Below are positions 7,751 through 15,948 of a DNA stretch of 46,698 nt, one piece after another. Both the position numbers and the translations under genes were made by a program. Each line of letters starts with the position of its first letter. Position 1 is the first letter of the stretch. The stretch lies in contig JANQRB010000019.1 of NCBI GenBank assembly GCA_028284775.1, positions 1 through 46,698 of the forward strand, written 5' to 3'. The notes under the pieces were generated by a model, which saw only the letters and a program-made list of their open reading frames with translations, did not search any database and was not told where the DNA came from. The stretch comes from Candidatus Kapaibacterium sp. (GTDB lineage: Bacteria; Bacteroidota; Ignavibacteria; Kapaibacteriales; UBA7675).

Positions 7751-9247
7751 TTACATCTTCTCCCAGGTGCTCAGTGTTTCAGCCAGCAGGCGAACACCGA
7801 CGCCTGATCCGCCTTCGGGTTTATAGCTCGAAGCCTTAGGCAGAATGGCTGTTCCGGCGATGTCCAGATGCACCCAGGGATAGTCACCCGTAAAATGTTT
7901 GAGGAAGAGTCCGGCCGTAATGGATCCTGCCGGCCGGCCGCCGACGTTGCGCGCATCCGCCACGCTGCTCCTGAGCTGTTCTTCATATTCTTCGTACAGC
8001 GGTAGTTCGCAAACATATTCATTGCTGCGTCCGGCGGCCGTTTTAAGACGCTGCTTGAGGATGTCGCTGGTTCCCATCATACCGCTTGTAACATGGCCAA
8101 GCGCCACCATACAGGCACCAGTCAACGTCGCAAGGTCGATGACGGCCTGCGGCTTGTACCGCGCGGCATACAGCAATGCGTCGGCCAGAATCAGGCGTCC
8201 TTCCGCATCGGTGTTATCCACCTCAACGCTAGTGCCGTTGGAATAGGTAATGATATCGCCCGGCAGTGTCGCCGAACCGCTCGGCATGTTATCTGTTGCC
8301 GGAACGAGCGCGACAATATTAACTTTTAACTTGGCCTTCGCTACGGCGACCATCGTGCCGATGACTGTTGCTGCACCGTGCATATCGGCCTTCATCGCAG
8401 CCATGCCCGGCGCCGGTTTGAGCGATATTCCACCTGTATCGAAGGTTACGCCTTTGCCAACCAGGACAACAGGCGCTTCGTTGCGTCGTCCGCCCTTGTA
8501 GTCCATAATAATGAAGGCGGGCGGGTTGCTGCTACCTTTATTAACTGCCAGCAGGCCGTGCATTTTCAGACTTGTAATCTTGCGTTTGTCGAGAACGGTG
8601 ACTTTGAAACCAGCGCTTTTGCCGAGCTGTGTTACACGTTCCGCCAGCGTCTCCGGGTAGATTTCATTGGCTGGCGCATTGGCCAGATCACGGGCGACGG
8701 TTACGCCCTCGCAATACTGCAGCGCTCGCTGACCGCCGGGCTTGGCCGCATTAAGCAGGGCCTTGTCATCGCTGAACAAGGTCAGTTTTTGCAGACGGAA
8801 TTGGCGCTCGTCTTCGTCTGAAATATACTTGTCGAACTTATAAAGGCTCAAGACAATGCCCTCGACGCTCGCTTGCGCGACGTCGAAGGCGAGCATATTC
8901 TGAAGCTGAGACAGGTAAAGAGCACAGTGCTTCAGTTCAAAACGGGCGGCTTCTTTCGCTGCCTGGGCGGCTGCGACGCGAATTCGTTCCATAGAAAGCT
9001 GATCGGCTTCGCCGAGTCCGCTGAATATCAGTCGCGGCGTCACGCCGTCTTGATTCGTGTACGCAATGGTGCAGGATTTGCGCTTACCACGAAAATCACC
9101 GGAATCCAATGCCGCTTTTGTACCGGGAAACAAATCAAGTACGGCCTGTTTCTGCTTTTCAAACAACGCTTTGTCTTCAAAGAAAAAGAAAATAATGGCA
9201 TCACTCTTTATTTTGCCCGCCGTTTGATTCAAAAACGAAAGTCGCAT
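7751..9247 (-). CDS. pepA: Leucyl (cytosol) aminopeptidase, M17 family
   Basis: Removes N-terminal residues from peptides in the cytoplasm, using two metal ions. Length from the ATG at 9247 is 498 residues, near the usual 500; an upstream TTG at 9283 would add 12 residues but lacks a ribosome site, whereas AGGATGGGGA precedes the chosen ATG. The catalytic C-terminal half shows the metal-binding signatures VGKGVTFDTGGISLKP, KADMHGAA and the M17 hallmark NTDAEGRLIL, followed by VIDLATLTGAC. The N-terminal third is the divergent macro-like domain. A Bacteroidota-type promoter stands 50-85 bases upstream and the gene ends at a terminator. It is divergent from gmhA. Confidence 0.93.
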   Translation of the reverse strand: MRLSFLNQTAGKIKSDAIIFFFFEDKALFEKQKQAVLDLFPGTKAALDSGDFRGKRKSCTIAYTNQDGVTPRLIFSGLGEADQLSMERIRVAAAQAAKEAARFELKHCALYLSQLQNMLAFDVAQASVEGIVLSLYKFDKYISDEDERQFRLQKLTLFSDDKALLNAAKPGGQRALQYCEGVTVARDLANAPANEIYPETLAERVTQLGKSAGFKVTVLDKRKITSLKMHGLLAVNKGSSNPPAFIIMDYKGGRRNEAPVVLVGKGVTFDTGGISLKPAPGMAAMKADMHGAATVIGTMVAVAKAKLKVNIVALVPATDNMPSGSATLPGDIITYSNGTSVEVDNTDAEGRLILADALLYAARYKPQAVIDLATLTGACMVALGHVTSGMMGTSDILKQRLKTAAGRSNEYVCELPLYEEYEEQLRSSVADARNVGGRPAGSITAGLFLKHFTGDYPWVHLDIAGTAILPKASSYKPEGGSGVGVRLLAETLSTWEKM

Positions 9248-9299
9248 TCCCCATCCTGCATTTTTGTGTCGAAAACAAATCAAAAGGAATTTAAAATCG

Positions 9300-9332
9300 C
9301 CAAAATACGATTAATTTCGTAATTTTGACAAA
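9300..9332 (-). promoter_or_regulatory. Promoter of pepA, with a second element facing gmhA
   Basis: Read on the minus strand, TTTG (complement of 9329-9332) is followed after 21 bases by TATTTTGG (complement of 9300-9307), a near match to the -33/-7 pattern. On the plus strand the same stretch contains TAATTTTG at 9320-9327, an exact -7 match that could serve gmhA, although no TTTG stands at the right distance before it. Confidence 0.5.
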
Positions 9333-9512
9333 ATATTCCGAGCAGGTTTTCTGTCTGGAAAAGGCGGCCACCCTGGTGTAAACGAAGGCCCGGCATATTA
9401 AACAGACGCCTGTTGTTTGTAGCGGCAAGCCGCCTGCTGCCCGCCCTCTGACGACATGATTCCCAAGCCTGCCGACCTGTACAGGAAAGTATCAATTAAG
9501 CTTAAGGATCGC

Positions 9513-10130
9513 ATGAGCGCATTTTCGCTGGAACGCATACGCAGTGAAATCGAGCATTCGATAGATGTTAAACAAAAGGTCCTTGCCGAGTGTCTGCCAC
9601 AGATCCAGTCTGCCGGGCAAGTGTTAATCGATGCGGCGCAGCGGCGCGAAATCCTGTTGTTCTGCGGCAACGGCGGCAGCGCATCCGATAGTATTCACAT
9701 GGCCACCGAGCTGGTTGTCCGATTACGATCGGCCATTAATCGAGCCGCGATTCCGGCCATTGCACTACCGGCAGATTCCGGCGCCCTCACTGCCGCCGGC
9801 AACGACTACGGTTTCGACCAGGTGTTTGCGCGGGGGGTTGAAGCATTTGGCCGCCCCGGCGGCGTCCTGATCGCCATTAGCACCAGCGGCAATTCGCCCA
9901 ATGTTCATAATGCGGCGCTGCAGGCCCGCAAGCAGGGTCTGAAGGTCATTGGTCTGCTCGGCGGCAGCGGCGGCACGCTGCTTGAGCTTTGCGATACCGC
10001 CGTCCTCGTTCCGAGCAGGATTACCCACCATATCCAGGAAGCACACATCACCATTGGTCACATCTGGTGCGCTATGATCGAGGAAGCGCTCTTTCCGGAC
10101 TTGTTCAGCGCAAAGAGTGATCCGGCCTGA
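9513..10130 (+). CDS. gmhA: Phosphoheptose isomerase (SIS domain)
   Basis: Converts sedoheptulose 7-phosphate to D-glycero-D-manno-heptose 7-phosphate, the first step towards the heptose of lipopolysaccharide core. The protein is one SIS domain with the sugar-phosphate loop NGGSASDSIHMATEL, SGNSPNVHNAA, and the conserved HHIQEAHITIGHIWC helix near the C-terminus. The ATG at 9513 (205 residues) is preferred over the in-frame ATG at 9456 because AAGGA lies just before it and GmhA proteins normally start here. The stop codon overlaps the start of trmK (TGATG), so the two genes are translationally coupled. No other heptose gene is in the window. Confidence 0.9.
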   Translation: MSAFSLERIRSEIEHSIDVKQKVLAECLPQIQSAGQVLIDAAQRREILLFCGNGGSASDSIHMATELVVRLRSAINRAAIPAIALPADSGALTAAGNDYGFDQVFARGVEAFGRPGGVLIAISTSGNSPNVHNAALQARKQGLKVIGLLGGSGGTLLELCDTAVLVPSRITHHIQEAHITIGHIWCAMIEEALFPDLFSAKSDPA

Positions 10131-10843
10131 TGACCGTCAGCAAGCGTCTCCGGCACATCGCACAAGCCGTGCCGCGCAATAGACGCGTGGCCGATATCGC
10201 CTGCGATCACGCGCTGCTGAGCGCCTGGCTGGTAGAGCAGGAAATCGCCTCCAGCGTCATCGCGGGCGAACTGCGCGCCGGTCCTTTTGCGGCAGCCTGC
10301 CGAACGGTCCGTGAGCGGTCCCTGGCAAAGGCCATTGAAGTGCGACTGGGCGATGGATTGTCGATCCTGAGACCGGCGGAAGTCGAAGTAGTAATACTCG
10401 CGGGGATCGGCGGCCCTTTAACGGCTGCCATTCTCGAACGCGGTCGAAGCTCATTGAGGGGCGTCGAGCGTCTTGTGCTGCAACCTTCTTCGTCGCCCGC
10501 GCGTCTGCGGGCCTGGCTCTGCGCCAACAATTGGGAGCTTGAAACGGAATCACTGGTCGACGACGGCCCGTTTATTTACGATCTTCTGACCGCCAAGCCA
10601 GGCGACGGCGTTCGGCCATACCGCGATCAAAAGTTCCCGCGCCATGTCCTTCTGGAGCTCGGCCCTTTTCACCTGCGCGCAGCATCGCAGCTATTCTTAC
10701 GCCGATGCCGCAACCAACGCCGTTTCACGGCCGGCATCGCAAGCGAGCTGCGCAAGAGCAAGAGCCAGGCGGCCGAACACAAACTGAAGATTGTTGAGGA
10801 ATTGCTTGCAAGCCTTGATATCATCCTGGCTGACAATGACTGA
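10130..10843 (+). CDS. trmK: tRNA (adenine(22)-N1)-methyltransferase, TrmK family
   Basis: A 237-residue Rossmann methyltransferase that would methylate N1 of A22 in the D-loop of tRNA using S-adenosylmethionine. The TrmK hallmarks are present: start KRLRHIAQAVPRNRRVADIACDH (SAM motif I with the DxxCDH signature), EVRLGDGLSIL, and AGIGGPLTAAIL in the place of the usual AGMGG. LQPSSSPARLRAWL matches the family LQPn....LR.wL pattern. The C-terminal 60 residues are helical and basic, as expected for tRNA contact. It overlaps gmhA by one base. The link to heptose synthesis is probably only co-transcription. Confidence 0.85.
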   Translation: MTVSKRLRHIAQAVPRNRRVADIACDHALLSAWLVEQEIASSVIAGELRAGPFAAACRTVRERSLAKAIEVRLGDGLSILRPAEVEVVILAGIGGPLTAAILERGRSSLRGVERLVLQPSSSPARLRAWLCANNWELETESLVDDGPFIYDLLTAKPGDGVRPYRDQKFPRHVLLELGPFHLRAASQLFLRRCRNQRRFTAGIASELRKSKSQAAEHKLKIVEELLASLDIILADND

Positions 10844-10921
10844 TATCGCCAGACTGGCTTCCGGAATCGATCGATGCAGATATGGTGGATTCACGCGCGC
10901 GCTTTGTTTAAGCGCCTCGCT

Positions 10922-11992
10922 TTACTTTTCTTTTTCAAACAATGAATTCTGTGTCGGCTTCGAGGGTTGGTAGCCGAAATGTTTAAATGCCAGCGGCGTC
11001 GCTTCACGTCCGCGCGGTGTGCGCTGCATAAATCCCTGTTGAATCAGGAATGGTTCATAAACCTCTTCCAGAGTGCCTGCTTCTTCGCCGACGGCTACGG
11101 CAATGGTGTTTAATCCCACCGGGCCGCCGGAAAACTTTTCGATGATCGCCAGCATAATGCGTTTATCCATTTCATCGAAACCGTATTCATCCACTTCAAG
11201 GGCGGACAAGGCTACGTCGGCAATAGCTTTTGTAATGGTGCCGTCGCCTTTTACCTCGGCGAAATCGCGGGTGCGTCGCAACAGACGGTTGGCGATTCGT
11301 GGCGTACCTCGCGAACGACGGGCGATTTCGTGAGCGCCTTTTTCCTGAATCGGCGTACCCAGGATCATCGCCGAGCGTTCGATGACTTGCTGCAGCTCCC
11401 CGGCCCCGTAGTAGTCCAGGCGGTTAATGACGCCGAAGCGCGAGCGTAAGGGCGCCGTGAGCAAACCGGCCCGCGTCGTAGCGCCGACAAGAGTGAAGCG
11501 GGGAAGGGATAACTGAATCGAACGGGCCGAAGGACCTGAATCAATCATGATGTCCAGTGTATAATCTTCCATCGCCGAATAAAGATATTCTTCCACAACC
11601 GGCGAGAGACGGTGAATTTCGTCGATAAATAATATGTCGCGTTCTTCGAGGTTGGTGAGCAGGCCCGCTAGGTCGCCCGGCTTTTCAAGCACCGGCCCCG
11701 ACGTGACTTTAATATCGGCCTGCATCGCGCCCGCTATAATATGCGAGAGCGTTGTTTTACCCAGTCCCGGCGGTCCCGTCAGCAAGACGTGATCCAGGGC
11801 TTCACTACGATTATTCGCCGCCTGGATAAATATCTGCAGGTTCGCGACAATCTTGTCTTGACCGACAAAATCCGTAAAGTTCGCCGGGCGCAATGAGCGC
11901 TCTAATTCTTCCTCGTTGAGATTGTGCGGATTTGTTAACTCTGATGAGCGTTCCTGTGAATCAGCCATAGTGTCGGTTGATATTTTAGACAT
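10922..11992 (-). CDS. ruvB: Holliday junction branch-migration ATPase RuvB
   Basis: The motor of the RuvABC resolvasome; hexameric rings pump DNA through RuvA-bound Holliday junctions. The 356-residue protein starts its core with [14 protein letters not shown] and shows Walker [11 protein letters not shown], Walker B FIDEIHRL, sensor 1 GATTRAGLL, the arginine finger segment APLRSRFG, and the winged-helix C-terminus ending in [24 protein letters not shown] just before the ATG at 11992 supports the start. ruvA and ruvC are not in the window. A TTTG-N21-TATAAA arrangement just upstream may be its promoter. Confidence 0.97.
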   Translation of the reverse strand: MSKISTDTMADSQERSSELTNPHNLNEEELERSLRPANFTDFVGQDKIVANLQIFIQAANNRSEALDHVLLTGPPGLGKTTLSHIIAGAMQADIKVTSGPVLEKPGDLAGLLTNLEERDILFIDEIHRLSPVVEEYLYSAMEDYTLDIMIDSGPSARSIQLSLPRFTLVGATTRAGLLTAPLRSRFGVINRLDYYGAGELQQVIERSAMILGTPIQEKGAHEIARRSRGTPRIANRLLRRTRDFAEVKGDGTITKAIADVALSALEVDEYGFDEMDKRIMLAIIEKFSGGPVGLNTIAVAVGEEAGTLEEVYEPFLIQQGFMQRTPRGREATPLAFKHFGYQPSKPTQNSLFEKEK

Positions 11993-12297
11993 TCCCTCGC
12001 TTCGTCCGGGTTTATACTAAACCGCCGCCAAGATCGGCAAAGAAAAATGCGGGCTCTGTCGGACTTCCGAACGACAGCCGACCAGCCTCAAATATACGGC
12101 AATCGGCAGGATAACGGCTAAAAAAACGGTCTCGGCTCGCAGTGGCCGGGCCACGCGGCGCCGGCATAAATCGCTGCATAGCGCGAAAAAAGTCGACGAC
12201 GGGATAGTAAATGACAGTCTTAAGTTTTATGTGCCGGGAGGATTGCCGGAATGTTGTCGGTGGCGGCGCACGATGCCGGGAGAGTCGATTGTCGGAC
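11993..12297. other. Intergenic stretch upstream of ruvB
   Basis: About 300 bases between the CDF-like gene and ruvB, both on the minus strand. The only signal I see is a possible minus-strand promoter: CAAA at 12038-12041 (TTTG) and GGTTTATA at 12009-12016 (TATAAACC), 21 bases apart, which would give ruvB a very short leader. Open frames here are shadows without recognisable content. Confidence 0.4.
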
Positions 12298-13284
12298 TCA
12301 ATCGTCGCGCATCGCTTTGATAGGGCAGTGCCGCCGGCCGTTGTGAATGCAATCGCGCTGACATGGCTCGGCATACATACGCACCAGGGCGTTGGGGTAC
12401 TTGGCTGTCAGCTCGCCCTGAATGTGTTGTTCGATGGTGAAGGCCTGCTCCAGCGTACAATCAAAGGGCAGGATCACGTCGAGCTCCATAAAAAGTTCAT
12501 TGCCGCTACGCCGCGTGTGAATACTCTTGAATTCACAGATGCGCGTGATATTGGCGCCGATGACGGAAATGATATCCAGTTGCACATCTTCCGGCAGCCG
12601 CTGATCGAGCAGCTCGGCAAGAGAGCGACGCATCTGTCCCAGCGGCGAGGCGAAAGCGGTCACAGCGATCGTCAGGGCGCTGACAACGTCAATCGCCCGT
12701 GCCAGCAAATAGTGATCGGCTACAGCGGGAATCATACCGATGAGTGAGCTCAACAGGAGTATCAGACCGGTCAGAGCCAGAGTTCGGCGTCGCGCGGCGT
12801 CGCGCAGCAGTTCATCGCGTTGGAAGAGTTGGGCGGCCATTGTCTGCCGGCGGGCGAGGTATCGCATCGAGGCGAAAAACAGTCCGGCATAGCCGAGACG
12901 CGGCCAGGGATGGGCGATAAGCGCCGCGTGGTCAAACAGACTGAGCAGCGCGCCGATCAGGGCAAGCAGGATAATCACAGCAAGCGGCAGAGCCGTCAAT
13001 ACGGCGGCCAGGCTTTCATATTTGCTGTTGCTCTGCTGAGGCAGATCCGCCTGTGTCGGTCGGCTGCGGCGGTGGGCCGTCACGACCAGGGCGGCTCGGA
13101 TAATATCTACGGCGGCAATCAGTGCCGTTAGCCCAACGGCAAGGGAATTGCTCGCTACAGCCAGGATCAGTCCGATCGTCGCAAGCGCGATACAGGCATA
13201 CAGGCCCACCCGAAGACCAAAGTCCGGCGCTGATGTATCGAGCCAGGCAGCGCTGCCTGCTTCCCCCTGTCCCTTGTCACTCAT
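12298..13284 (-). CDS. CDF-like membrane protein lacking metal-site ligands
   Basis: A 328-residue protein with about six membrane segments followed by a cytoplasmic domain of the CDF (cation diffusion facilitator, ZT-dimer) type: LARAIDVVSALTIAV, then LLDQRLPEDVQLDI, SIHTRRSGNELFMELDVILP and the closing EP of the family. CDF proteins export Zn, Fe or Mn. The usual HxxxD and DxxxD ligands in the second and fifth membrane segments are not visible (TALIAAVDII and TLALTGLILL occupy those places), so it may not transport divalent metals. The tail EPCQRDCIHNGRRHCPI has three cysteines. The ATG at 13284 is chosen because the longer frame overlaps the UXS gene. It lies 19 bases after that gene, probably in one operon. 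Confidence 0.75.
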   Translation of the reverse strand: MSDKGQGEAGSAAWLDTSAPDFGLRVGLYACIALATIGLILAVASNSLAVGLTALIAAVDIIRAALVVTAHRRSRPTQADLPQQSNSKYESLAAVLTALPLAVIILLALIGALLSLFDHAALIAHPWPRLGYAGLFFASMRYLARRQTMAAQLFQRDELLRDAARRRTLALTGLILLLSSLIGMIPAVADHYLLARAIDVVSALTIAVTAFASPLGQMRRSLAELLDQRLPEDVQLDIISVIGANITRICEFKSIHTRRSGNELFMELDVILPFDCTLEQAFTIEQHIQGELTAKYPNALVRMYAEPCQRDCIHNGRRHCPIKAMRDD

Positions 13285-13303
13285 TGCCACCCCGGCATGG
13301 CTG

Positions 13304-14239
13304 CTAGAACAGTTTCTGCTTAAAGTATTCCATTGTTCGCCTGAGACCCTCACGACGCTGCACCTGCGGCTGCCAGTTTAACAGACGCTGGGCCTTAGCG
13401 ATATCCGGCTGACGGATTTTGGGATCGTCGGCAGGCAAGTCTTTGTGAACAATCGTACTGGAAGATGCGCTTAATTCGATAATTTCACGTGCCAGCTCCA
13501 GCATGGAAATTTCATCGGGATTGCCGATGTTGACCGGCTCCGTCTCATCGGAGAGCAGCAAACGATAAATCCCATCGATCAGATCGTCTACGTAACAAAT
13601 CGAGCGTGTTTGAGCGCCGTCACCAAATACCGGAACCGGCTCGCCCCGCAGAGCATTAGTGAAAAAGGCCGGGATAGCACGCCCGTCATCAAGCCGCATC
13701 CGCGGACCGTAGGTATTGAAGATACGCACGATGCGGCAGTCGAGACCATGATAGCGATGGTAGGCCATGACGATTGCTTCGGCGAAGCGTTTGGCTTCGT
13801 CGTAGACACCGCGAATACCGATCGGATTGACATTGCCCCAATAGTCTTCCGCCTGGGGATGGACGAGGGGATCGCCGTAAACCTCACTGGTGCTGGCCAG
13901 CAGAAAACGGGCATTTTTCGCGAGGGCGAGACCCAGAGCCTTATGTGTTCCCAGCGATCCTACCTTCAGCGTTTGAATCGGCAGTTTAAGATAGTCGATC
14001 GGCGAGGCCGGCGAAGCGAAATGCAGGATATAATCCAGCTCGCCTTCCACATACATATAGTTTGTTACATCGTGATGGATAAACTGAAAACTGGGGTGTC
14101 CGATCAGGTGCGCGATGTTGTCCGGTGAACCGGTGATGAGATTGTCCATGCAAATCACATCATAACCCTGTTCAACAAAGGTCTCACAGAGGTGAGAACC
14201 CAGAAAACCCGCGCCGCCGGTTATCAACACTCTTGGCAT
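13304..14239 (-). CDS. UDP-glucuronate decarboxylase (UDP-xylose synthase) family SDR
   Basis: An extended short-chain dehydrogenase of 311 residues that would convert UDP-glucuronate to UDP-xylose using bound NAD. Motifs: the NAD loop [22 protein letters not shown] (characteristic of UXS enzymes), the serine in [15 protein letters not shown], the catalytic YDEAKR, and [10 protein letters not shown] with DDGRAIPAF. This set separates UXS from ordinary GalE epimerases. The product would supply pentose for surface glycans. It heads a probable operon with the CDF-like gene 19 bases downstream, and is divergent from the UbiA-like operon. A related dTDP- or UDP-sugar activity cannot be ruled out. 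Confidence 0.87.
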   Translation of the reverse strand: MPRVLITGGAGFLGSHLCETFVEQGYDVICMDNLITGSPDNIAHLIGHPSFQFIHHDVTNYMYVEGELDYILHFASPASPIDYLKLPIQTLKVGSLGTHKALGLALAKNARFLLASTSEVYGDPLVHPQAEDYWGNVNPIGIRGVYDEAKRFAEAIVMAYHRYHGLDCRIVRIFNTYGPRMRLDDGRAIPAFFTNALRGEPVPVFGDGAQTRSICYVDDLIDGIYRLLLSDETEPVNIGNPDEISMLELAREIIELSASSSTIVHKDLPADDPKIRQPDIAKAQRLLNWQPQVQRREGLRRTMEYFKQKLF

Positions 14240-14377
14240 AGTGAATGGTACCGCGCTGTAATAAATTGTCCGAATATTTGTTTAATTACGTCACGCAAAG
14301 TTAGCATTTTAGTCATAATTCCGAAATCAGCATCGATGGATCACCGGCGCTTCGGCCGGTTGACCGGACAGGCGCCG

Positions 14378-15289
14378 ATGAATAGCTCCAGTCGCGGAAA
14401 TTTTCCGATTGCTCCCAGCGTGACCGAGTCGCGACCGATGTCGCTTTACACCCTGCTGCGCTTACTGAGTCTCGATATCGTAGCCGGCTCTTTGTGCGGG
14501 GCTGCGATGGCGGTCTGGTTATGCGAGGTACGTATGCCCATGATCTGGTGGCTGCTGCTGCCGCTTTGCGTGTGGCTGGCTTATACTCTCGATCATCTGC
14601 TTGATGCCAGGAAGCTTGGCGCACTCGCGCATACCCCGCGGCACCGCTTTCATTTTACGCATTTTCACTCGCTAACGAGGACGGCAGTCGTCTTATGCCT
14701 GCTGGGGCTTGTTCTGGCGCTGTATCTGCTGCCCCGGCTCTACTTAATTGCCGGTCTTGTATTGGCGCTGCTCACCGCTCTTCATCTTGTGCTTGTCCTG
14801 CGCCTGGGCAGCCATGTCTCGCCCTGGCTGGTGAAAGAAGCGGCGGTAGCACTGATTTACACCCTTGGCATCTGGCTTTGTCCCTTTCTCAGCGCCGGGG
14901 GCGAGGCCTTTGGACTGGTGCTCTGTATTCTGCCCCTGTATTTTTTGCTGGCCCTGGCAAATCTGCTGCTGTTCGCCGTATTTGAAGTTCGCATCGACGA
15001 GCGCGACCGGCATGGCTCCTTCATCCGCGCTGTCGGCTGGCAGACCGGCCGGCGGATTGTTTCAGTAATTTGCCTGCTCGTGCTGATTGCATGTCTGCTG
15101 TTAGCCGTTGGCTTTGCCCTGGAACCGAAAGCAGTCCTGGCGGCAGCCGGTCTGGCGGCGATGGCACTGACTCTGCTCGGCATCAACTTACGTCCAGACT
15201 ATTTTGCGTCGGACGAGCGTTACCGGATGCTTGGCGACGCCGTTTTCCTGATCCCACTATTGCCGGCACTCATCGGAGCACAGCTTTGA
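14378..15289 (+). CDS. UbiA-like polytopic membrane protein
   Basis: An integral membrane protein with about eight or nine hydrophobic segments. Its first aspartate motif, YTLDHLLDARK, has the DxxxD spacing and position of the UbiA prenyltransferase superfamily, and VFEVRIDERDRHGS in the middle may correspond to the second motif. UbiA enzymes attach isoprenoid chains to aromatic acceptors such as quinone precursors. The assignment is structural likeness, not a clear family match. The start is uncertain: ATG at 14378 has AGG close by, while ATG at 14438 lies directly before the first membrane segment; the far upstream start would overlap the divergent UXS gene. It overlaps the next gene by four bases (TTGA). 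Confidence 0.6.
   Translation: MNSSSRGNFPIAPSVTESRPMSLYTLLRLLSLDIVAGSLCGAAMAVWLCEVRMPMIWWLLLPLCVWLAYTLDHLLDARKLGALAHTPRHRFHFTHFHSLTRTAVVLCLLGLVLALYLLPRLYLIAGLVLALLTALHLVLVLRLGSHVSPWLVKEAAVALIYTLGIWLCPFLSAGGEAFGLVLCILPLYFLLALANLLLFAVFEVRIDERDRHGSFIRAVGWQTGRRIVSVICLLVLIACLLLAVGFALEPKAVLAAAGLAAMALTLLGINLRPDYFASDERYRMLGDAVFLIPLLPALIGAQL
15275..15288 (+). promoter_or_regulatory. Shine-Dalgarno and TTG start of the methyltransferase
   Basis: GGAG at 15275-15278 lies seven bases before TTG at 15286. The TTG shares bases with the TGA stop of the membrane protein gene at 15287-15289 (TTGA), the same arrangement as the common ATGA coupling. This fixes the start in a frame that otherwise has no ATG near the domain start. 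Confidence 0.75.
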
Positions 15290-15948
15290 GTGAACAAGGC
15301 ATTGCCGCAGGGTTTTCGCGGCTGGCGCCCTTCTATGACGCCGCCGGCATGCTGATCCTGGGCGGTGCTCTCCAGCGTGCCCAATTGTGTTTTATCGGAG
15401 AAATGACGTGGAGCAAGGCGCTTATTCTCGGCGGCGGCACCGGTCTGAGTCTGAAGGCCTTGCTTCGTTCACAATCGCGCGGTGTGGTCTGCTTCGCTGA
15501 GCCGGCCCCGGCCATGCTGCGCCGCGCACGCCGCCGCGTCGCCGACCAGCCCGGCGAAAGGGTTCGCTTTGTTGCCGGCGGTATTGAATCGATTGACCCG
15601 TCCGAACAATTCGACCTTGTTTGCACACATTTTTTTCTCGATCTTTTTGCCGATTCCTCTGCCCGCGATCTGATGCGGCGTATCGATCGTCAACTGCTTC
15701 CCGGCGGCGGCTGGCATTACGCCGACTTCGAGTATCCCCGACGCGGCTTGCGACGGTGGCCGTCGAAGGCCTTTATTCAGTCGCTTTATGCGGCGTTTCG
15801 ATTGTTGTGCGGCATCGAAGCCCGGCGCCTGCCGAACTGCGGCGCTCTCTTTGAAGAACTCGGATATGATATGACCGGACAATCACTGCGGGCAGGTGGA
15901 ATGATCACGACACGCATTTACCGTAAACCGACGGCAAATATTGACTGA
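15286..15948 (+). CDS. Class I SAM-dependent methyltransferase
   Basis: A 220-residue methyltransferase starting at TTG with the typical Ubi/E-like opening AAGFSRLAPFYDAAGM. SAM motif I is LILGGGTGLSL, motif II FAEPAPAMLRRARR, and the acidic motif IV segment FDLVCTHFFLDLF, followed by LLPGGGWHYADF. The opening and the neighbour, a UbiA-like membrane protein translated in coupling, suggest a lipid or quinone-like substrate, but this is inference. It overlaps both its upstream neighbour (four bases) and the downstream lipoprotein (eight bases). Confidence 0.85.
   Translation: MSEQGIAAGFSRLAPFYDAAGMLILGGALQRAQLCFIGEMTWSKALILGGGTGLSLKALLRSQSRGVVCFAEPAPAMLRRARRRVADQPGERVRFVAGGIESIDPSEQFDLVCTHFFLDLFADSSARDLMRRIDRQLLPGGGWHYADFEYPRRGLRRWPSKAFIQSLYAAFRLLCGIEARRLPNCGALFEELGYDMTGQSLRAGGMITTRIYRKPTANID

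Noticed and set aside
10899..10915. GCGCTT/AAGCGC hairpin between trmK and ruvB as terminator
   Set aside because: Six pairs without a following T run on either strand; too weak to call.
13285..13353. Longer start of the CDF-like gene
   Set aside because: It would overlap the upstream UXS gene by 50 bases and adds residues without similarity to the family.
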